Positions 8,431-17,070 of a stretch of DNA of 64,000 nt are shown one piece after another. The stretch covers positions 1,426,001 to 1,490,000 of the forward strand of contig NZ_CP009244.1 of NCBI RefSeq assembly GCF_001941425.1, read 5' to 3'. A program made the translations under genes and the position numbers. Source of the DNA: Corynebacterium ammoniagenes DSM 20306 (lineage in GTDB: Bacteria; Actinomycetota; Actinomycetes; Mycobacteriales; Mycobacteriaceae). Numbering within the stretch: position 1 is the first letter of the stretch; each line of letters opens with the position of its first letter. The notes beneath the pieces are model-generated. The model saw only the letters and a list, made by a program, of their open reading frames with translations. It was not told where the DNA came from and searched no databases.

Positions 8431-9012
8431 GTGTCTGAAAAGCGTGCTTCGCAGCGCAAGGGCGGCGGAACTTCCGTAGCTCTCGCGGATGCAAGGGATG
8501 CACTCGATGTCGAGAACTTCGAGCCAACCGGTGATATCGAAGAGACTGACAACGGACGTCAGATCGTTATTTCGCGCGAGCTGCCACAAGCTCCGCAAGT
8601 TGTGTGGGGTTACTTGGCTGATGCCGCGCGCATCTCGCGCTGGTTTGGCCACTGCCACACCATGGATAACCCATCGCACATGACCATGGTTTCTGAGGAT
8701 ATTGAATCCAGCTATGATGTGACCATCGCTGAGTCCATGCCACCTCACTACCTGCACTTGGATGTCAATGACCACCAAGGACATGACCTCAAGCTGCGTT
8801 TTTACCTGGCTGAGGAAAATGGTCAGACCTATCTGGAGTTCCACCACAGCGTTGAGGGCGTTGAAGACCAGCTCGGGCTTATCGCCCCGAAGTGGGAGCT
8901 GATTTTAGACCGCCTTGAGATTGCGCTGGACGGCGGCAATATCAATGATGTGCGCCTGGCTAATTACTCCTCACAAATCGAGCACTACAGTGGCGCGGCT
9001 ACGCTGCGCTAG
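8431..9012 (+). CDS. SRPBCC (START/Bet v1-like) domain protein
   Basis: A 193-residue cytosolic protein. After a basic, disordered-looking first 35 residues, the sequence ISRELPQAPQVVWGYLADAARISRWFG starts the AHSA1/polyketide-cyclase type of SRPBCC fold, which makes a hydrophobic cavity for lipids or other ligands; the C-terminal long helix (APKWELILDRLEIAL) also fits. No catalytic role can be read. The GTG start at 8431 is preceded by AAGGAG with a suitable gap. It follows the CFA-like gene and the short ORF and ends at a strong terminator. A link to lipid handling with its neighbour is inference only. Confidence 0.75.
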   Translation: MSEKRASQRKGGGTSVALADARDALDVENFEPTGDIEETDNGRQIVISRELPQAPQVVWGYLADAARISRWFGHCHTMDNPSHMTMVSEDIESSYDVTIAESMPPHYLHLDVNDHQGHDLKLRFYLAEENGQTYLEFHHSVEGVEDQLGLIAPKWELILDRLEIALDGGNINDVRLANYSSQIEHYSGAATLR

Positions 9013-9041
9013 CAATTGAGGGTATAATTACATAAATACAT

Positions 9042-9086
9042 AATCCCACCCAGACCAACGAATCACTAGGTCTGGGTGGGATTTTT
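9042..9086. terminator. intrinsic terminator after the SRPBCC gene
   Basis: A 12-bp perfect GC-rich stem (9045-9056 with 9069-9080), extended by A-T pairs, is followed by ATTTTTATTG. On the other strand it lies just after the MFS transporter, so it can serve both convergent genes. Confidence 0.9.
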
Positions 9087-9123
9087 ATTGTTGTGGTGGG
9101 GTAGCGGGACTAACCCGCAAGCT

Positions 9124-10503
9124 TTAGACCTCGTTGAGGTCGTGCTTCGACAATTCCTTCATGGACAAGACGGCAATCAACGAAATCGCGGACACGATGG
9201 CCAGGTAGATGCCCACTGCGTGGACGCCAACTTCTGCAACCAACCAGGTGGCAATAAACGGCGCGATGGCCGCACCCAAAATGGAGGAGACGTTGTAAGA
9301 GATACCGGAGCCGGTGTAGCGAACGTTAGTAGGGAACAGCTCTGGCAAGACCGCGGACATCGGGCCAAAGATCAGACCCATCAAGAACATGCCGATGGTC
9401 AAAAAGAGCAGCACGGAACCTTCGGTTGCCGAATCAATGGGTAAGAATTGGGTAAACGTAAAGCCAAAGACGATGATCAGCGCAGAGACCGTTGCCAAGA
9501 TTGGCTTACGTCCGACTTTGTCCGCCAAGATGGACGACACTGGAATGCCGACGATGAAAGCGAAGATAGAGATCAACTGGATTTCCAGGAAGTCGGTGTA
9601 GGCGATGCCCAGTCCCAGGCCCTGGGATGGATCACCGATACCGAAGGACAGGATCCAGGTGGTAACCAGGTAGAACAGGGTATAGCAACCGACCATGACG
9701 AAGGTGCCGATAAACATTGGCTTGGCGGCGACCTTAAAGACCTCGGTTACTGGTGCCTTGACCTTCTTGCCCTGATCTACCGCATTTTGGAAAACCGGGG
9801 TTTCTTCCAGCTTCAAACGGACGTACAGACCGATGAGGACCATCACCGCGGACGCAAGGAATGGAATGCGCCAGCCCCATTCCATAAATGGGCCGGTGGT
9901 ATCACCACGGGTATAGCCCAGTGCCGAAACCAGGATGAGGAACAAGCCATTGGCCAGGAAGAAACCGAAAGGCGCACCGAACTGCGGCCACATTGCCGCG
10001 GACGCGCGCTTGCCTTCTTCCGCAGTCTCAGAAGCCAGCAGTGCCGCGCCCGACCATTCGCCGCCTAAGCCCAAGCCCTGGCAAAAGCGCATGAGCGCCA
10101 ATAGCGCCGGCGCAATGATGCCTGCCGTGGCATACGTAGGCAACAGGCCGATGATGAACGTGGCAATGCCCATGGTCAGCAAAGCACCCACCAGGGTCGC
10201 CTTGCGCCCGATGCGGTCGCCGAAGTGGCCAAAGATCACCGATCCCAGCGGCCGAGCCACGAACGCCAAACCAAAGGTCGCAAACGACTGCAGCAATGCT
10301 ACCGTCGGGTTCTCAGTGGCAGGGAAGAAGAGTAGCGGGAAGACAGCTACAGCCGCAGTGGCGTAGATATAGAAGTCATAAAACTCAATGGTGGTGCCGA
10401 TGGTTGATGCAAAAGCCACGCGACGGCGGTCTTTGGCAGTCAGTTTCGGCGCTACCGAGCCAGCAGCTGGCGTGTTGCCGTCTTGGAACACTGAAGTAGT
10501 CAT
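9124..10503 (-). CDS. MFS metabolite:H+ symporter (MHS/ProP-like family)
   Basis: A 459-residue inner-membrane transporter with about 12 hydrophobic helices. The early segment RRVAFASTIGTTIEFYDFYIYATAA is the hallmark of the MHS subfamily (ShiA, KgtP, ProP relatives), followed by the loop motif GDRIGRKATLVG between helices 2 and 3 and a second copy, ADKVGRKP, in the second half. These proteins import small carboxylates, shikimate or betaines with protons; the substrate here is unknown. Start ATG 10503 (MTTSVFQDG) is preferred over the longer frame that begins at 10572, since the first 23 residues of the longer form do not look like the family. It stands alone beside a long non-coding gap. Confidence 0.88.
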   Translation of the reverse strand: MTTSVFQDGNTPAAGSVAPKLTAKDRRRVAFASTIGTTIEFYDFYIYATAAVAVFPLLFFPATENPTVALLQSFATFGLAFVARPLGSVIFGHFGDRIGRKATLVGALLTMGIATFIIGLLPTYATAGIIAPALLALMRFCQGLGLGGEWSGAALLASETAEEGKRASAAMWPQFGAPFGFFLANGLFLILVSALGYTRGDTTGPFMEWGWRIPFLASAVMVLIGLYVRLKLEETPVFQNAVDQGKKVKAPVTEVFKVAAKPMFIGTFVMVGCYTLFYLVTTWILSFGIGDPSQGLGLGIAYTDFLEIQLISIFAFIVGIPVSSILADKVGRKPILATVSALIIVFGFTFTQFLPIDSATEGSVLLFLTIGMFLMGLIFGPMSAVLPELFPTNVRYTGSGISYNVSSILGAAIAPFIATWLVAEVGVHAVGIYLAIVSAISLIAVLSMKELSKHDLNEV

Positions 10504-10715
10504 ACTACGGCACTTTCTAATAGATATTTCCGATGATGGGACATGCGCGCTATAAAGGCACGCTGAGCGCATGCTCTAATATTTCGTCATAAAGATAACT
10601 TTCTCACCACGTGACAATCATATTCCACTTAGTGAGACTTTTAGGTTAACGCGTTTCAGTTCATAAATCAACGCTGTATACAGACCCATCGGATCTATTG
10701 CGGACTATTACCGCC

Positions 10716-10729
10716 ATATGGCGCCATAT
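10716..10729. promoter_or_regulatory. perfect 14-bp palindrome ATATGGCGCCATAT
   Basis: A self-complementary 14-mer overlapping a second 10-bp palindrome GCCATATGGC (10713-10722). It lies about 210 bases upstream of the MHS transporter start on the opposite strand. Shape and location suggest an operator for a dimeric regulator; no family consensus is recognised. Confidence 0.35.
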
Positions 10730-11045
10730 CATCATGTAGATGCATCGAACCAACGGCAAACGGTGCGAAAGCTTCACGAGTCTACAATGGGGGATAATCC
10801 TCCAACCGACATTCCATAAGGTGAAACGACTAGGGCTTCCATAGGGCTGGCGATAATCTACGACCTAGTTCAGGCAACCTAAGCCGAGCGACCAGACGTT
10901 ACGGTCGCAATAGGCCGGGTGATCAGGCAAGGCATGAGGAGGGTTCACGATCCTAGATTGATGGATATGACAGATATGGCGGGCTGGGTGGATTAAGGTC
11001 ATGGCGCAAAGCTTTAAGGGGAGCACCATCCAAATGTAAAATGAC

Positions 11046-11059
11046 ATAATGTACATTAT
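11046..11059. promoter_or_regulatory. perfect 14-bp palindrome ATAATGTACATTAT
   Basis: Self-complementary AT-rich 14-mer in the middle of the gene-free gap, preceded by TAAAATGACA. It could be a regulator binding site or part of a promoter, but no gene nearby starts within normal reach, so its target is unclear. Confidence 0.3.
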
Positions 11060-11101
11060 CGGACAAAAGGGGCATTGAATATCATCTATCTCGAACGCTG
11101 C

Positions 11102-11287
11102 TTATGTGCTGTACGATTCGATGTTCGGCACCTGCCTGCCATTTACCGCCATTGCAATGTGCGCGCTTAGCCTTCCGCCTGGACTCACATTCACGTCGTG
11201 TGACGCTGCAGCTCTTTGTTCGTCTTGTTGCGCGAACTCTGCCATGAACTCTATCGGCAGTTCGACTGGATCGTCTATCGTTGACAC
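11102..11287 (-). pseudogene. short leftward frame, possibly remnant of a larger gene
   Basis: A 61-codon frame from a GTG at 11287 with a plausible protein-like composition (motif-like stretch HIAMAVNGRQVP near its end). Just upstream in the same frame is M-N-S-A-G-S-P and a stop, as if a frame were broken. The part around FMAEFAQQ and AVNGR is faintly like the C-terminal region of HTTM (vitamin K carboxylase-like) proteins, but this is from memory and weak. No good ribosome binding site was found. It may be chance. Confidence 0.2.
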
Positions 11288-11439
11288 TCACGGACTTCCT
11301 GCGGAATTCATTTAAGCTCTGTGCTGCCGATGTTCTATCGGTGTCCGATTAATGCATGCGAGGCCGTTTCGGCGCGCCTTCAAACCGCTACCGTAGCTGC
11401 TGTGCCGAATATGGCGAAACAGCTCTATGTACGTATAAA

Positions 11440-11472
11440 CCCCTAATAACGTCACTGTGACGTTATTAGGGG
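11440..11472 (-). terminator. near-perfect palindromic terminator after the YceI gene
   Basis: A 16-bp perfect inverted repeat (11440-11455 and 11457-11472) with a single central base. On the minus strand it follows the YceI stop by about 30 bases and is trailed by TTTATACG. A cruciform of this type could also act as a terminator in the opposite direction. Confidence 0.7.
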
Positions 11473-11501
11473 TGATTACTCGCTTTTGGCTAACGTGCGA
11501 T

Positions 11502-12212
11502 CTAGTCTTCGTTTTTGATCATCGTGAGCCGAATATCGACGGTACCTTCTTCAGCAATCTTGGCGGCGATCATATCGGGCGTGATGACGTTGAAGTCCAG
11601 GCGGTTAATGGGAATGTTCCCGCCGAGCAAGATAGTCTCGCCATCGCGCGCAGCTTGGAATGTTTCAGTGACGGACTTGGTCTCACCCTTGATGGTCAAG
11701 TCGCCAGTCAGCTCGACATCGCCTAAGCTGCCGTCTTCGGGCAGGCTGCTGATATCAACTGGCTCAGTAAGCTCAAAGGTTGCTTCAGGATATTGAGCGG
11801 TCTCAAAGAGCTTGGTCTTCATGTTCTGATCACGAACCTGCTTGTCAGTCGTGAGCTCGTCCATGTCGACCGTGATATGTGCTGAGTTCACCGTGCCATC
11901 TGAGATTTCTGCTTGTCCGGAAACATTATTGGTTGAACCTGAGGTCACAGTTTCCTCCGCAGGAAGAATCTCCGCAAAGGTAAAACCAACTGAGGTGTAG
12001 TTAGATGGGTTCCCTTTGACAACTTCCCAGTTACCATCCAGGTCAGTTGACGCAGGTTCGGTCTTGTCAGCGTTGATGGGTTCGGTAGTAACACCCGGAC
12101 CGGTAAAAATTGAATACAACATCGGTGCGAACGCTACAAGCGTAAGACCCACGATGATCACAATGAAAATTGGGACCATGATCTTGCGGTTGTAGAAAAT
12201 CTTTTTCAACAT
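11502..12212 (-). CDS. membrane-anchored YceI-family protein
   Basis: A 236-residue protein with a basic N-terminus, one membrane helix at about residues 12-35, and an extracytoplasmic YceI domain (from DGNWEVV through TVDIRLTMIKNED). YceI proteins form a lipocalin-like barrel that binds isoprenoid or polyprenoid lipids; motifs such as SAHITVDMDELTTDK, SVTETF and LTGDLTIKG are typical. In E. coli the family is a secreted periplasmic protein, whereas here the hydrophobic helix appears to have no clear cleavage site, so it is probably anchored. The gene starts 7 bases after the Cys-rich small protein, so they form an operon. Confidence 0.88.
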   Translation of the reverse strand: MLKKIFYNRKIMVPIFIVIIVGLTLVAFAPMLYSIFTGPGVTTEPINADKTEPASTDLDGNWEVVKGNPSNYTSVGFTFAEILPAEETVTSGSTNNVSGQAEISDGTVNSAHITVDMDELTTDKQVRDQNMKTKLFETAQYPEATFELTEPVDISSLPEDGSLGDVELTGDLTIKGETKSVTETFQAARDGETILLGGNIPINRLDFNVITPDMIAAKIAEEGTVDIRLTMIKNED

Positions 12213-12219
12213 TAGGTTT

Positions 12220-12603
12220 CTATCTCAACTCTTCCACTCGGCGGGCGATGCCTACCAATTCTTCGACCAATGACCGTATCTCAGATGCCGGTGCTTCTTC
12301 CTGCACGGCGGTGGCTATATCTTCGGCGGAACAACGAAGTTCGAATAACCCGTCATGCAAATTAACCGCACGCTCAGGCGATAGTATCAAGGCTTTGTCG
12401 TTGTCCGAAAAACTGCGAAGCGCCACGCGTTTTTCATAAGCCCGTTGCTTACATGTCGGACTGCAATACTTCTTTGGCCTGCCTCTACCCTGGTTTATGA
12501 TGGATTTACCACACCTCAGGCAGGACGCTTCCTCGCTTTTACCACCGGACGTATGTATCACTGTCACTACCTTAGTACATGTTTGCGGAAACTCGTAGGC
12601 CAC
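12220..12603 (-). CDS. small protein with a four-cysteine zinc-finger-like motif
   Basis: Unrecognised 127-residue protein. It contains C28-x2-C31 ... C47-x3-C51 (CLRCGK, then RGRPKKYCSPTCKQRAYE), a compact pattern that fits a treble-clef type zinc site next to a basic stretch and so suggests nucleic-acid binding. The second half is acidic and helical. Start is uncertain: an internal GTG at codon 15 (12561) has AAGG eight bases upstream and would remove only the unconserved lead. It is the first gene of a two-gene unit with the YceI protein and divergent from rbpA. Confidence 0.65.
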   Translation of the reverse strand: MAYEFPQTCTKVVTVIHTSGGKSEEASCLRCGKSIINQGRGRPKKYCSPTCKQRAYEKRVALRSFSDNDKALILSPERAVNLHDGLFELRCSAEDIATAVQEEAPASEIRSLVEELVGIARRVEELR

Positions 12604-12659
12604 GCAGCGTTGGCGTCTGGTGTCTAATCCACAGGGATCTTTGAGTCTTTGGCGGGGCC

Positions 12660-12691
12660 GGGAACAAATTGGGCCGTTTGTTCGTTATACT
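12660..12691 (+). promoter_or_regulatory. SigH/SigR-type promoter upstream of rbpA, overlapping a TATACT box
   Basis: GGGAAC at 12660-12665 and GTTAT from 12684 are separated by 18 bases, matching the oxidative/heat stress sigma consensus (GGGAA-N16-19-GTT) of SigH in corynebacteria and SigR in Streptomyces, where rbpA is known to be under SigR. A TATACT hexamer at 12686-12691 could serve the housekeeping sigma factor from nearly the same start point. Confidence 0.55.
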
Positions 12692-12771
12692 TATAGCTCT
12701 GTTAATGAGAAGGTCATGTGGGTGTTCTTGCCCGCACTCTCCTATCCCTAGATGTAAAGGATGATGTCGCA

Positions 12772-13158
12772 ATGGCAGATCGCGTACTCCGTGGCAGCCG
12801 TATGGGCGCTGTAAGCTACGAAACCGACCGCGACCACGATCTCGCACCCCGCCAGATGGTCAAGTACCGCACGGCAGCGGGTGAGATCTACGAAGTTCCT
12901 TTCGCACATGATGCAGAAGTACCTGAGGAATGGCTGTGCAAGAACGGCCAGTGGGGCACCTTGGTAGAAGGCGAAGGCGTTGAGTCCAAGCCTGTTAAGC
13001 CACCACGTACCCACTGGGATATGTTGCGTGAGCGTCGCTCCATCGAGGAGCTTGATGAACTGCTCGAGCAGCGCATTGACGCACTTCGTAAGCGTCGTCG
13101 TTCCGCAGCGCGCATGCTGAAGGAACAGCAGGAAGAACAAGCTAAAAACGCTAAGTAG
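12772..13158 (+). CDS. rbpA: RNA polymerase-binding protein RbpA
   Basis: Actinobacteria-specific transcription factor that binds RNA polymerase and the group I/II sigma factor, stabilising open complexes. The 128-residue protein shows the whole family pattern: N-terminal tail MADRVLRGSRMGAVSYE, a zinc-less core beginning APRQMVKYRT with VPFAHDAEVPEEWLCKNG, the basic linker KPPRTHWDMLRERR and the sigma-interacting C-terminal helix with SIEELDELLEQRI. The ATG at 12772 has AAAGGA ten bases upstream; the longer GTG start at 12718 would add residues absent from the family. It ends at a strong terminator. Confidence 0.96.
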   Translation: MADRVLRGSRMGAVSYETDRDHDLAPRQMVKYRTAAGEIYEVPFAHDAEVPEEWLCKNGQWGTLVEGEGVESKPVKPPRTHWDMLRERRSIEELDELLEQRIDALRKRRRSAARMLKEQQEEQAKNAK

Positions 13159-13178
13159 ATTTTAGTCCTGCATTAATT

Positions 13179-13220
13179 AAAGGGTGGGCTTAACGGAGAA
13201 ACCCGTTAAGCCCACCCTTT
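13179..13220. terminator. bidirectional intrinsic terminator between rbpA and the ABC ATPase
   Basis: Perfect 18-bp stem (13179-13196 and 13203-13220), 6-base loop, with A-rich left side and TTTTTCT after the right arm, so it works on both strands for convergent genes. Confidence 0.92.
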
Positions 13221-13232
13221 TTCTATGGTCAA

Positions 13233-14408
13233 TTAGTTGAGACGCTCACCATTGGACGATGAGAAAAGGTGCAGCCCGCCGGCCGCAACTGCCGCGTAAA
13301 TGGTCTCTCCTACTTCCACATGCTCTTGAGCGCTGATACGCATGACGATTTCCGCCGCATTGTTGGTGGCAACAGAAACGACGCTTGCAGCAGGGCTTGC
13401 AGGATTGCTTGTCGATGCCGCGCTGCCCTCAGCCATGTGGCCGTACAAGTAGGTGTCGCTGCCGAGTTCTTCAGTGAAGTCCACGGTAAATGCGATGACC
13501 CCGTGGCTATCCGCCGGCAGCTGATCCCGATTGGAGATGGGCTCAAAGCCCTCGGGGCGAATTCCGACTACTATTGTCGATTCCCCTGACGCTTGCAGCG
13601 CGGCCCGCGTGTGGTCTGGCAATTGAATATGTGCCGTGCCATTGCTGGCGGTGCCCTGGGAGTCTACGGTAAACGTCGATAGATTCATCGCAGGTGATCC
13701 GATGAAAGAGGCTACGAAGGTGTTGCGCGGGGCATCGTAAAGCTCTCGCGGCGTGCCAACCTGTTGCAACTTTCCATCCTTGAGCACGGCGATGCGATCA
13801 CCCATGGTCAAGGCTTCAGTCTGGTCATGGGTGACATACACGGTGGTCACACCGAGTTTGCGCTGCAGGGCAGCGATCTGCGTGCGGGTTTGCACGCGAA
13901 GTTTCGCATCTAGGTTGGACAAAGGCTCGTCCATCAAAAAGACCTGCGGGCTACGTACGATCGCACGTCCCATCGCTACGCGCTGGCGCTGGCCACCTGA
14001 CAGCGCTTTCGGCTTACGGTCCAAAAACTCCGTCAGCCCCAGTGTCTCTGCTGCCTCTTCGACGCGCTCATTGATTTCTGCTTTGGTCTTGCCCGCCATC
14101 TTGAGCGCAAAGCCCATATTGTCGCGCACGGACATGTGCGGGTACAAGGCATAGTTTTGGAACACCATGGCAATATCACGGTCACGTGGCTCGGTATTGG
14201 TCACGTCTTTGCCACCAATAGAAATAGAGCCCTCCGAGACCTGCTCTAGCCCGGCGAGCATCCGCAATGTCGTGGACTTACCGCAACCAGATGGGCCCAC
14301 CAAGACTAAAAATTCGCCATCGACGATGTCTAGGTCGAATTTGTCTACGGAAGGTTTATCCGCCCCGGGATAAATGCAGGTGGCGTTCTCAAAAACTACG
14401 TAAGCCAT
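13233..14408 (-). CDS. sugar ABC transporter ATP-binding protein (UgpC/MsiK type)
   Basis: A 391-residue ATPase of the CUT1 family: Walker [11 protein letters not shown]-loop FQNYALYPH, signature [14 protein letters not shown], Walker [13 protein letters not shown], and the H-loop THDQTEA, followed by a C-terminal OB-fold (TOBE/MalK-like) domain. It would energise uptake of sugars or glycerol phosphate. No permease or binding-protein genes lie near it, so it probably serves several distant importers, as MsiK does in other actinobacteria. It is the last gene of a leftward cluster after ppm1, lying 35 bases beyond it. The C-terminal part has an unusual S/A/N-rich insert. Confidence 0.88.
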   Translation of the reverse strand: MAYVVFENATCIYPGADKPSVDKFDLDIVDGEFLVLVGPSGCGKSTTLRMLAGLEQVSEGSISIGGKDVTNTEPRDRDIAMVFQNYALYPHMSVRDNMGFALKMAGKTKAEINERVEEAAETLGLTEFLDRKPKALSGGQRQRVAMGRAIVRSPQVFLMDEPLSNLDAKLRVQTRTQIAALQRKLGVTTVYVTHDQTEALTMGDRIAVLKDGKLQQVGTPRELYDAPRNTFVASFIGSPAMNLSTFTVDSQGTASNGTAHIQLPDHTRAALQASGESTIVVGIRPEGFEPISNRDQLPADSHGVIAFTVDFTEELGSDTYLYGHMAEGSAASTSNPASPAASVVSVATNNAAEIVMRISAQEHVEVGETIYAAVAAGGLHLFSSSNGERLN

Positions 14409-14443
14409 GACGTTCCTAATCAGAGATAGAGGTTGCTAAAATC

Positions 14444-15361
14444 CTAGCGCTTTGCGTCCGAGATCTTTTCTTGAACCGTGAATTTCGCGACCTTCCACAG
14501 CTCCTCTGTTAAGTTGCCAACATAGGTTGCGGCATTGCCGATCTTGGAAGGAACCTTGGTGACGCCGGTGTCCTCCACCAAGCGGGCAACCACGGGAGTG
14601 ATATCTTCCACGGCATCTTTTGCTTGCTCGCTGCGGTGTTCAACGCCCCACTTGGTGACTTCAAAAAGCGAGTCCTTCACAAAGGAACCGTCCAACTTGG
14701 ACTCACCGTATTCACGCTCCGTGAAGGTGATTGGTACCTCGCGGACATCAAAGCCGTCTTTGACCGCGCGGAATGCGAGATCGACCTGGAAGATATAACC
14801 GGCATCTGAGAGCTCATCAAAATCGATGGACTCGAGTAGCTCGCGGCGAAATGCGCGGTAGCCAGCGGTCATGTCAGACAAACCAGCGCCCAAAGCCATG
14901 GAGATGTAGATATTGCCCAGGCGAGAGAGGTACTCGCGCGAAGCTGGCCAATTCACGGTCTCCCCACCAGGTATGTAGCGCGAGCCAATGACGAGGTCAG
15001 CGCCATCTGCAATCTCTTCTAAGAGCAAGTGCAGCTGTTCTGGAGCATGGGAGCCATCCGCATCCATTTCGCACAGGACTTGGTACTCGCGCTCCAGGCC
15101 CCACTTAAAGCCCGCAATATAGGCGCCGAGCAGACCGTCTTTGCTCTGGCGGTGGATGACGTGGATGTGGTCATCCTTGCTCGCGTATTCATCTGCCAAC
15201 TCACCAGTGCCGTCCGGAGAAGAATCATCCACGATCAAAATGTGTACCCCAGGCGTTGCTTCACGCACGCGTTTTGTAATCAACGGCAGGTTTTCAATTT
15301 CATTAAAAGTGGGGATGATCACCAAGGTGGTGTCAGACATGACGGTCTGTGGAGAAGTCAC
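14444..15361 (-). CDS. ppm1: polyprenol monophosphomannose synthase
   Basis: GT2 glycosyltransferase that moves mannose from GDP-mannose to polyprenyl phosphate, giving the donor for lipomannan/lipoarabinomannan and protein O-mannosylation. The 305-residue protein has the nucleotide-sugar motifs VIIPTFNE, VDDSSPDGTG and the metal-binding DADGSH, plus SRYIPGG; it lacks membrane helices and is longer than minimal Ppm1 by a C-terminal helical tail after about residue 235. GTG 15361 is chosen because AAGGAG lies about 11 bases upstream; an ATG seven codons later is possible. It follows lnt by 59 bases, so both are one unit. Confidence 0.9.
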   Translation of the reverse strand: MTSPQTVMSDTTLVIIPTFNEIENLPLITKRVREATPGVHILIVDDSSPDGTGELADEYASKDDHIHVIHRQSKDGLLGAYIAGFKWGLEREYQVLCEMDADGSHAPEQLHLLLEEIADGADLVIGSRYIPGGETVNWPASREYLSRLGNIYISMALGAGLSDMTAGYRAFRRELLESIDFDELSDAGYIFQVDLAFRAVKDGFDVREVPITFTEREYGESKLDGSFVKDSLFEVTKWGVEHRSEQAKDAVEDITPVVARLVEDTGVTKVPSKIGNAATYVGNLTEELWKVAKFTVQEKISDAKR

Positions 15362-15420
15362 GGGCGTTGGTACTCCTTATTCGACGAAAGAATGGGCGTG
15401 GCCTAAAAAGATCTTAACCA

Positions 15421-17007
15421 CTACAGTCTAGAAGCTTCGGCAGACTTGGCCGACATTGCATGGCGCGGCTGACGCTTTACCCACCAAGCATACCCTGCCC
15501 CGGCCACGCCGAAGAGGGTTAGGACGAGTTGAATCCACCAGCCGAAGCGCACAGCAAAAGTGACGGAGTCACGCAGTGGAAGCTCTTCTACGAGGTACCC
15601 TGGTTCGAATATCTCAGTGCTCTGCGAGACCGTGCCGTCAGGCTGCACGATGGCGGAGACGCCTGAGGTCGCTGGAACCACCATCGCGCGGTCTGTTTCA
15701 ATCGCGCGCATTCGGCTCATCGCTAGCTGCTGATAGGTCATGTCAGAAAAGCCGAAAGTCGCATTATTGGTTGGGCTGGTGAGAATCTGCGCGCCGTTAT
15801 CAATGGACGTTCTAAAGGCGTTGTCGAAGCTAACCTCGTAGCAGGTGGCCACACCCACCACCGTGTTTGCCATGTTCACGACACCGGGGCCTTCACCGGG
15901 TTTGAAATCACCCGCGAGTTCCACGTAGTCCGAAACGTGGATCAAAATATCGCGCAATGGCATGGTCTCGCCAAAGGGCTGCAGGTACTTCTTGTGGTGG
16001 TAATCCCCTGGCTCACCATTTTCGTCAAAGACCTGCATGGTGTTGCGCTCGCCGACCTCATCGACTGTTAATGTGCCCACCAAAATCGGCACGCCCACGG
16101 AGTCGACAGCCTCCTGAATCAAAGCGCGCGCTTGACGGTCACGAAAAGGATTGACGTCGGAGGAATTTTCGGGCCACAAGACAATATCGACGTCTTCACC
16201 CGATGCTGCCAGCTCATTGGTGACATCGACATGGTTTTCTAATACCGCGCGACGCTGCGCATTAAAATCCAGCCCTAAACGCGGCACGTTGCCCTGGATC
16301 GCAGCCACATCAAGCGTCTCCGTGGTGTGCTGAGGCTTGTTCACTCCTAGGTGAGCAAGATAGGTCAGCCCGAAGGGAATTAGTGCCGCAATGAGCGCTA
16401 CCCCACGTATTCCACGATCCGGAAAAAGCGAAGCATGAGCGCTTCGAGGCGTATCGACCCGTGTGGTAGCGATTGGCGCCGTACCGAATAGAACAGCTGC
16501 GATGCTAGTACCCACGGTTGCCGCAGCGACCGTGACCAATGCTGGTCCACCCCACGCAGCAAGCCACGCCAGTGGGCCGTCGACTTGTCCCCAGCCCAAG
16601 CGAACCCAGGAAAATCCGCCAAATGGTGCGGACGAACGTAGTAGTTCCACCGCGAGGTAGAAGCTAGGAAAGAGGAGAAAACCAAAGCGCAGGCGCGCGA
16701 TAAAGACCCCGAATACGCCTAAGAGCAGTGCATACAAGCTTAAGAATAAGCCCAGCGCGATATAGGGCATCGCTCCGACGAGCTCCCCGATCCACGGCAA
16801 AAGCAGCAGGTAAGAAACCAGCGCATGCACAAATGCGACCAGCGCACCGGACTTAGCGCTAAGAAAGCTGCCACGCCATGGCATGAAAGAAATATACAGC
16901 CCGGTGATCCCCAAGATCCCGAGGAACCAGTAGCCGTGCGGTTCAAAGGAGAAATAAACGCCGGCGCCGCTAATGCCAGCGAGCAATAGGCGAAGCAAAA
17001 GTAACAC
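15421..17007 (-). CDS. lnt: apolipoprotein N-acyltransferase
   Basis: Membrane enzyme that adds the third acyl chain to the N-terminal cysteine of lipoproteins. The 528-residue protein has about eight hydrophobic helices in the first 220 residues, then an extracytoplasmic nitrilase-like domain with the expected triad: Glu in VLWPENSS, Lys in HKKYLQPFGE and Cys in VATCYEVSFDN, and a last membrane helix near the C-terminus. In M. tuberculosis this domain is fused to Ppm1; here, as known for C. glutamicum (Ppm2), it is a separate gene upstream of ppm1. GTG start at 17007. The window also encodes a lipoprotein substrate candidate at 44442. Confidence 0.92.
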   Translation of the reverse strand: MLLLLRLLLAGISGAGVYFSFEPHGYWFLGILGITGLYISFMPWRGSFLSAKSGALVAFVHALVSYLLLLPWIGELVGAMPYIALGLFLSLYALLLGVFGVFIARLRFGFLLFPSFYLAVELLRSSAPFGGFSWVRLGWGQVDGPLAWLAAWGGPALVTVAAATVGTSIAAVLFGTAPIATTRVDTPRSAHASLFPDRGIRGVALIAALIPFGLTYLAHLGVNKPQHTTETLDVAAIQGNVPRLGLDFNAQRRAVLENHVDVTNELAASGEDVDIVLWPENSSDVNPFRDRQARALIQEAVDSVGVPILVGTLTVDEVGERNTMQVFDENGEPGDYHHKKYLQPFGETMPLRDILIHVSDYVELAGDFKPGEGPGVVNMANTVVGVATCYEVSFDNAFRTSIDNGAQILTSPTNNATFGFSDMTYQQLAMSRMRAIETDRAMVVPATSGVSAIVQPDGTVSQSTEIFEPGYLVEELPLRDSVTFAVRFGWWIQLVLTLFGVAGAGYAWWVKRQPRHAMSAKSAEASRL

Positions 17008-17070
17008 TACTAATTACTATCACTTTCTAACCGTCCAGCTCGCACCGAAGCTCGGAACGAACTTCCACAC

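Larger units (their letters stand above)
10504..11439. other. long gap with no supported gene
   Basis: About 0.9 kb between the transporter start and the terminator of the YceI gene. Reading frames are short on both strands and none combines a ribosome binding site with a recognisable domain. The stretch holds two perfect 14-bp palindromes (separate entries) and one short leftward frame that may be gene debris. The left part must include the transporter promoter. Composition looks less biased than the flanking genes, as expected for decayed DNA. Confidence 0.6.
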
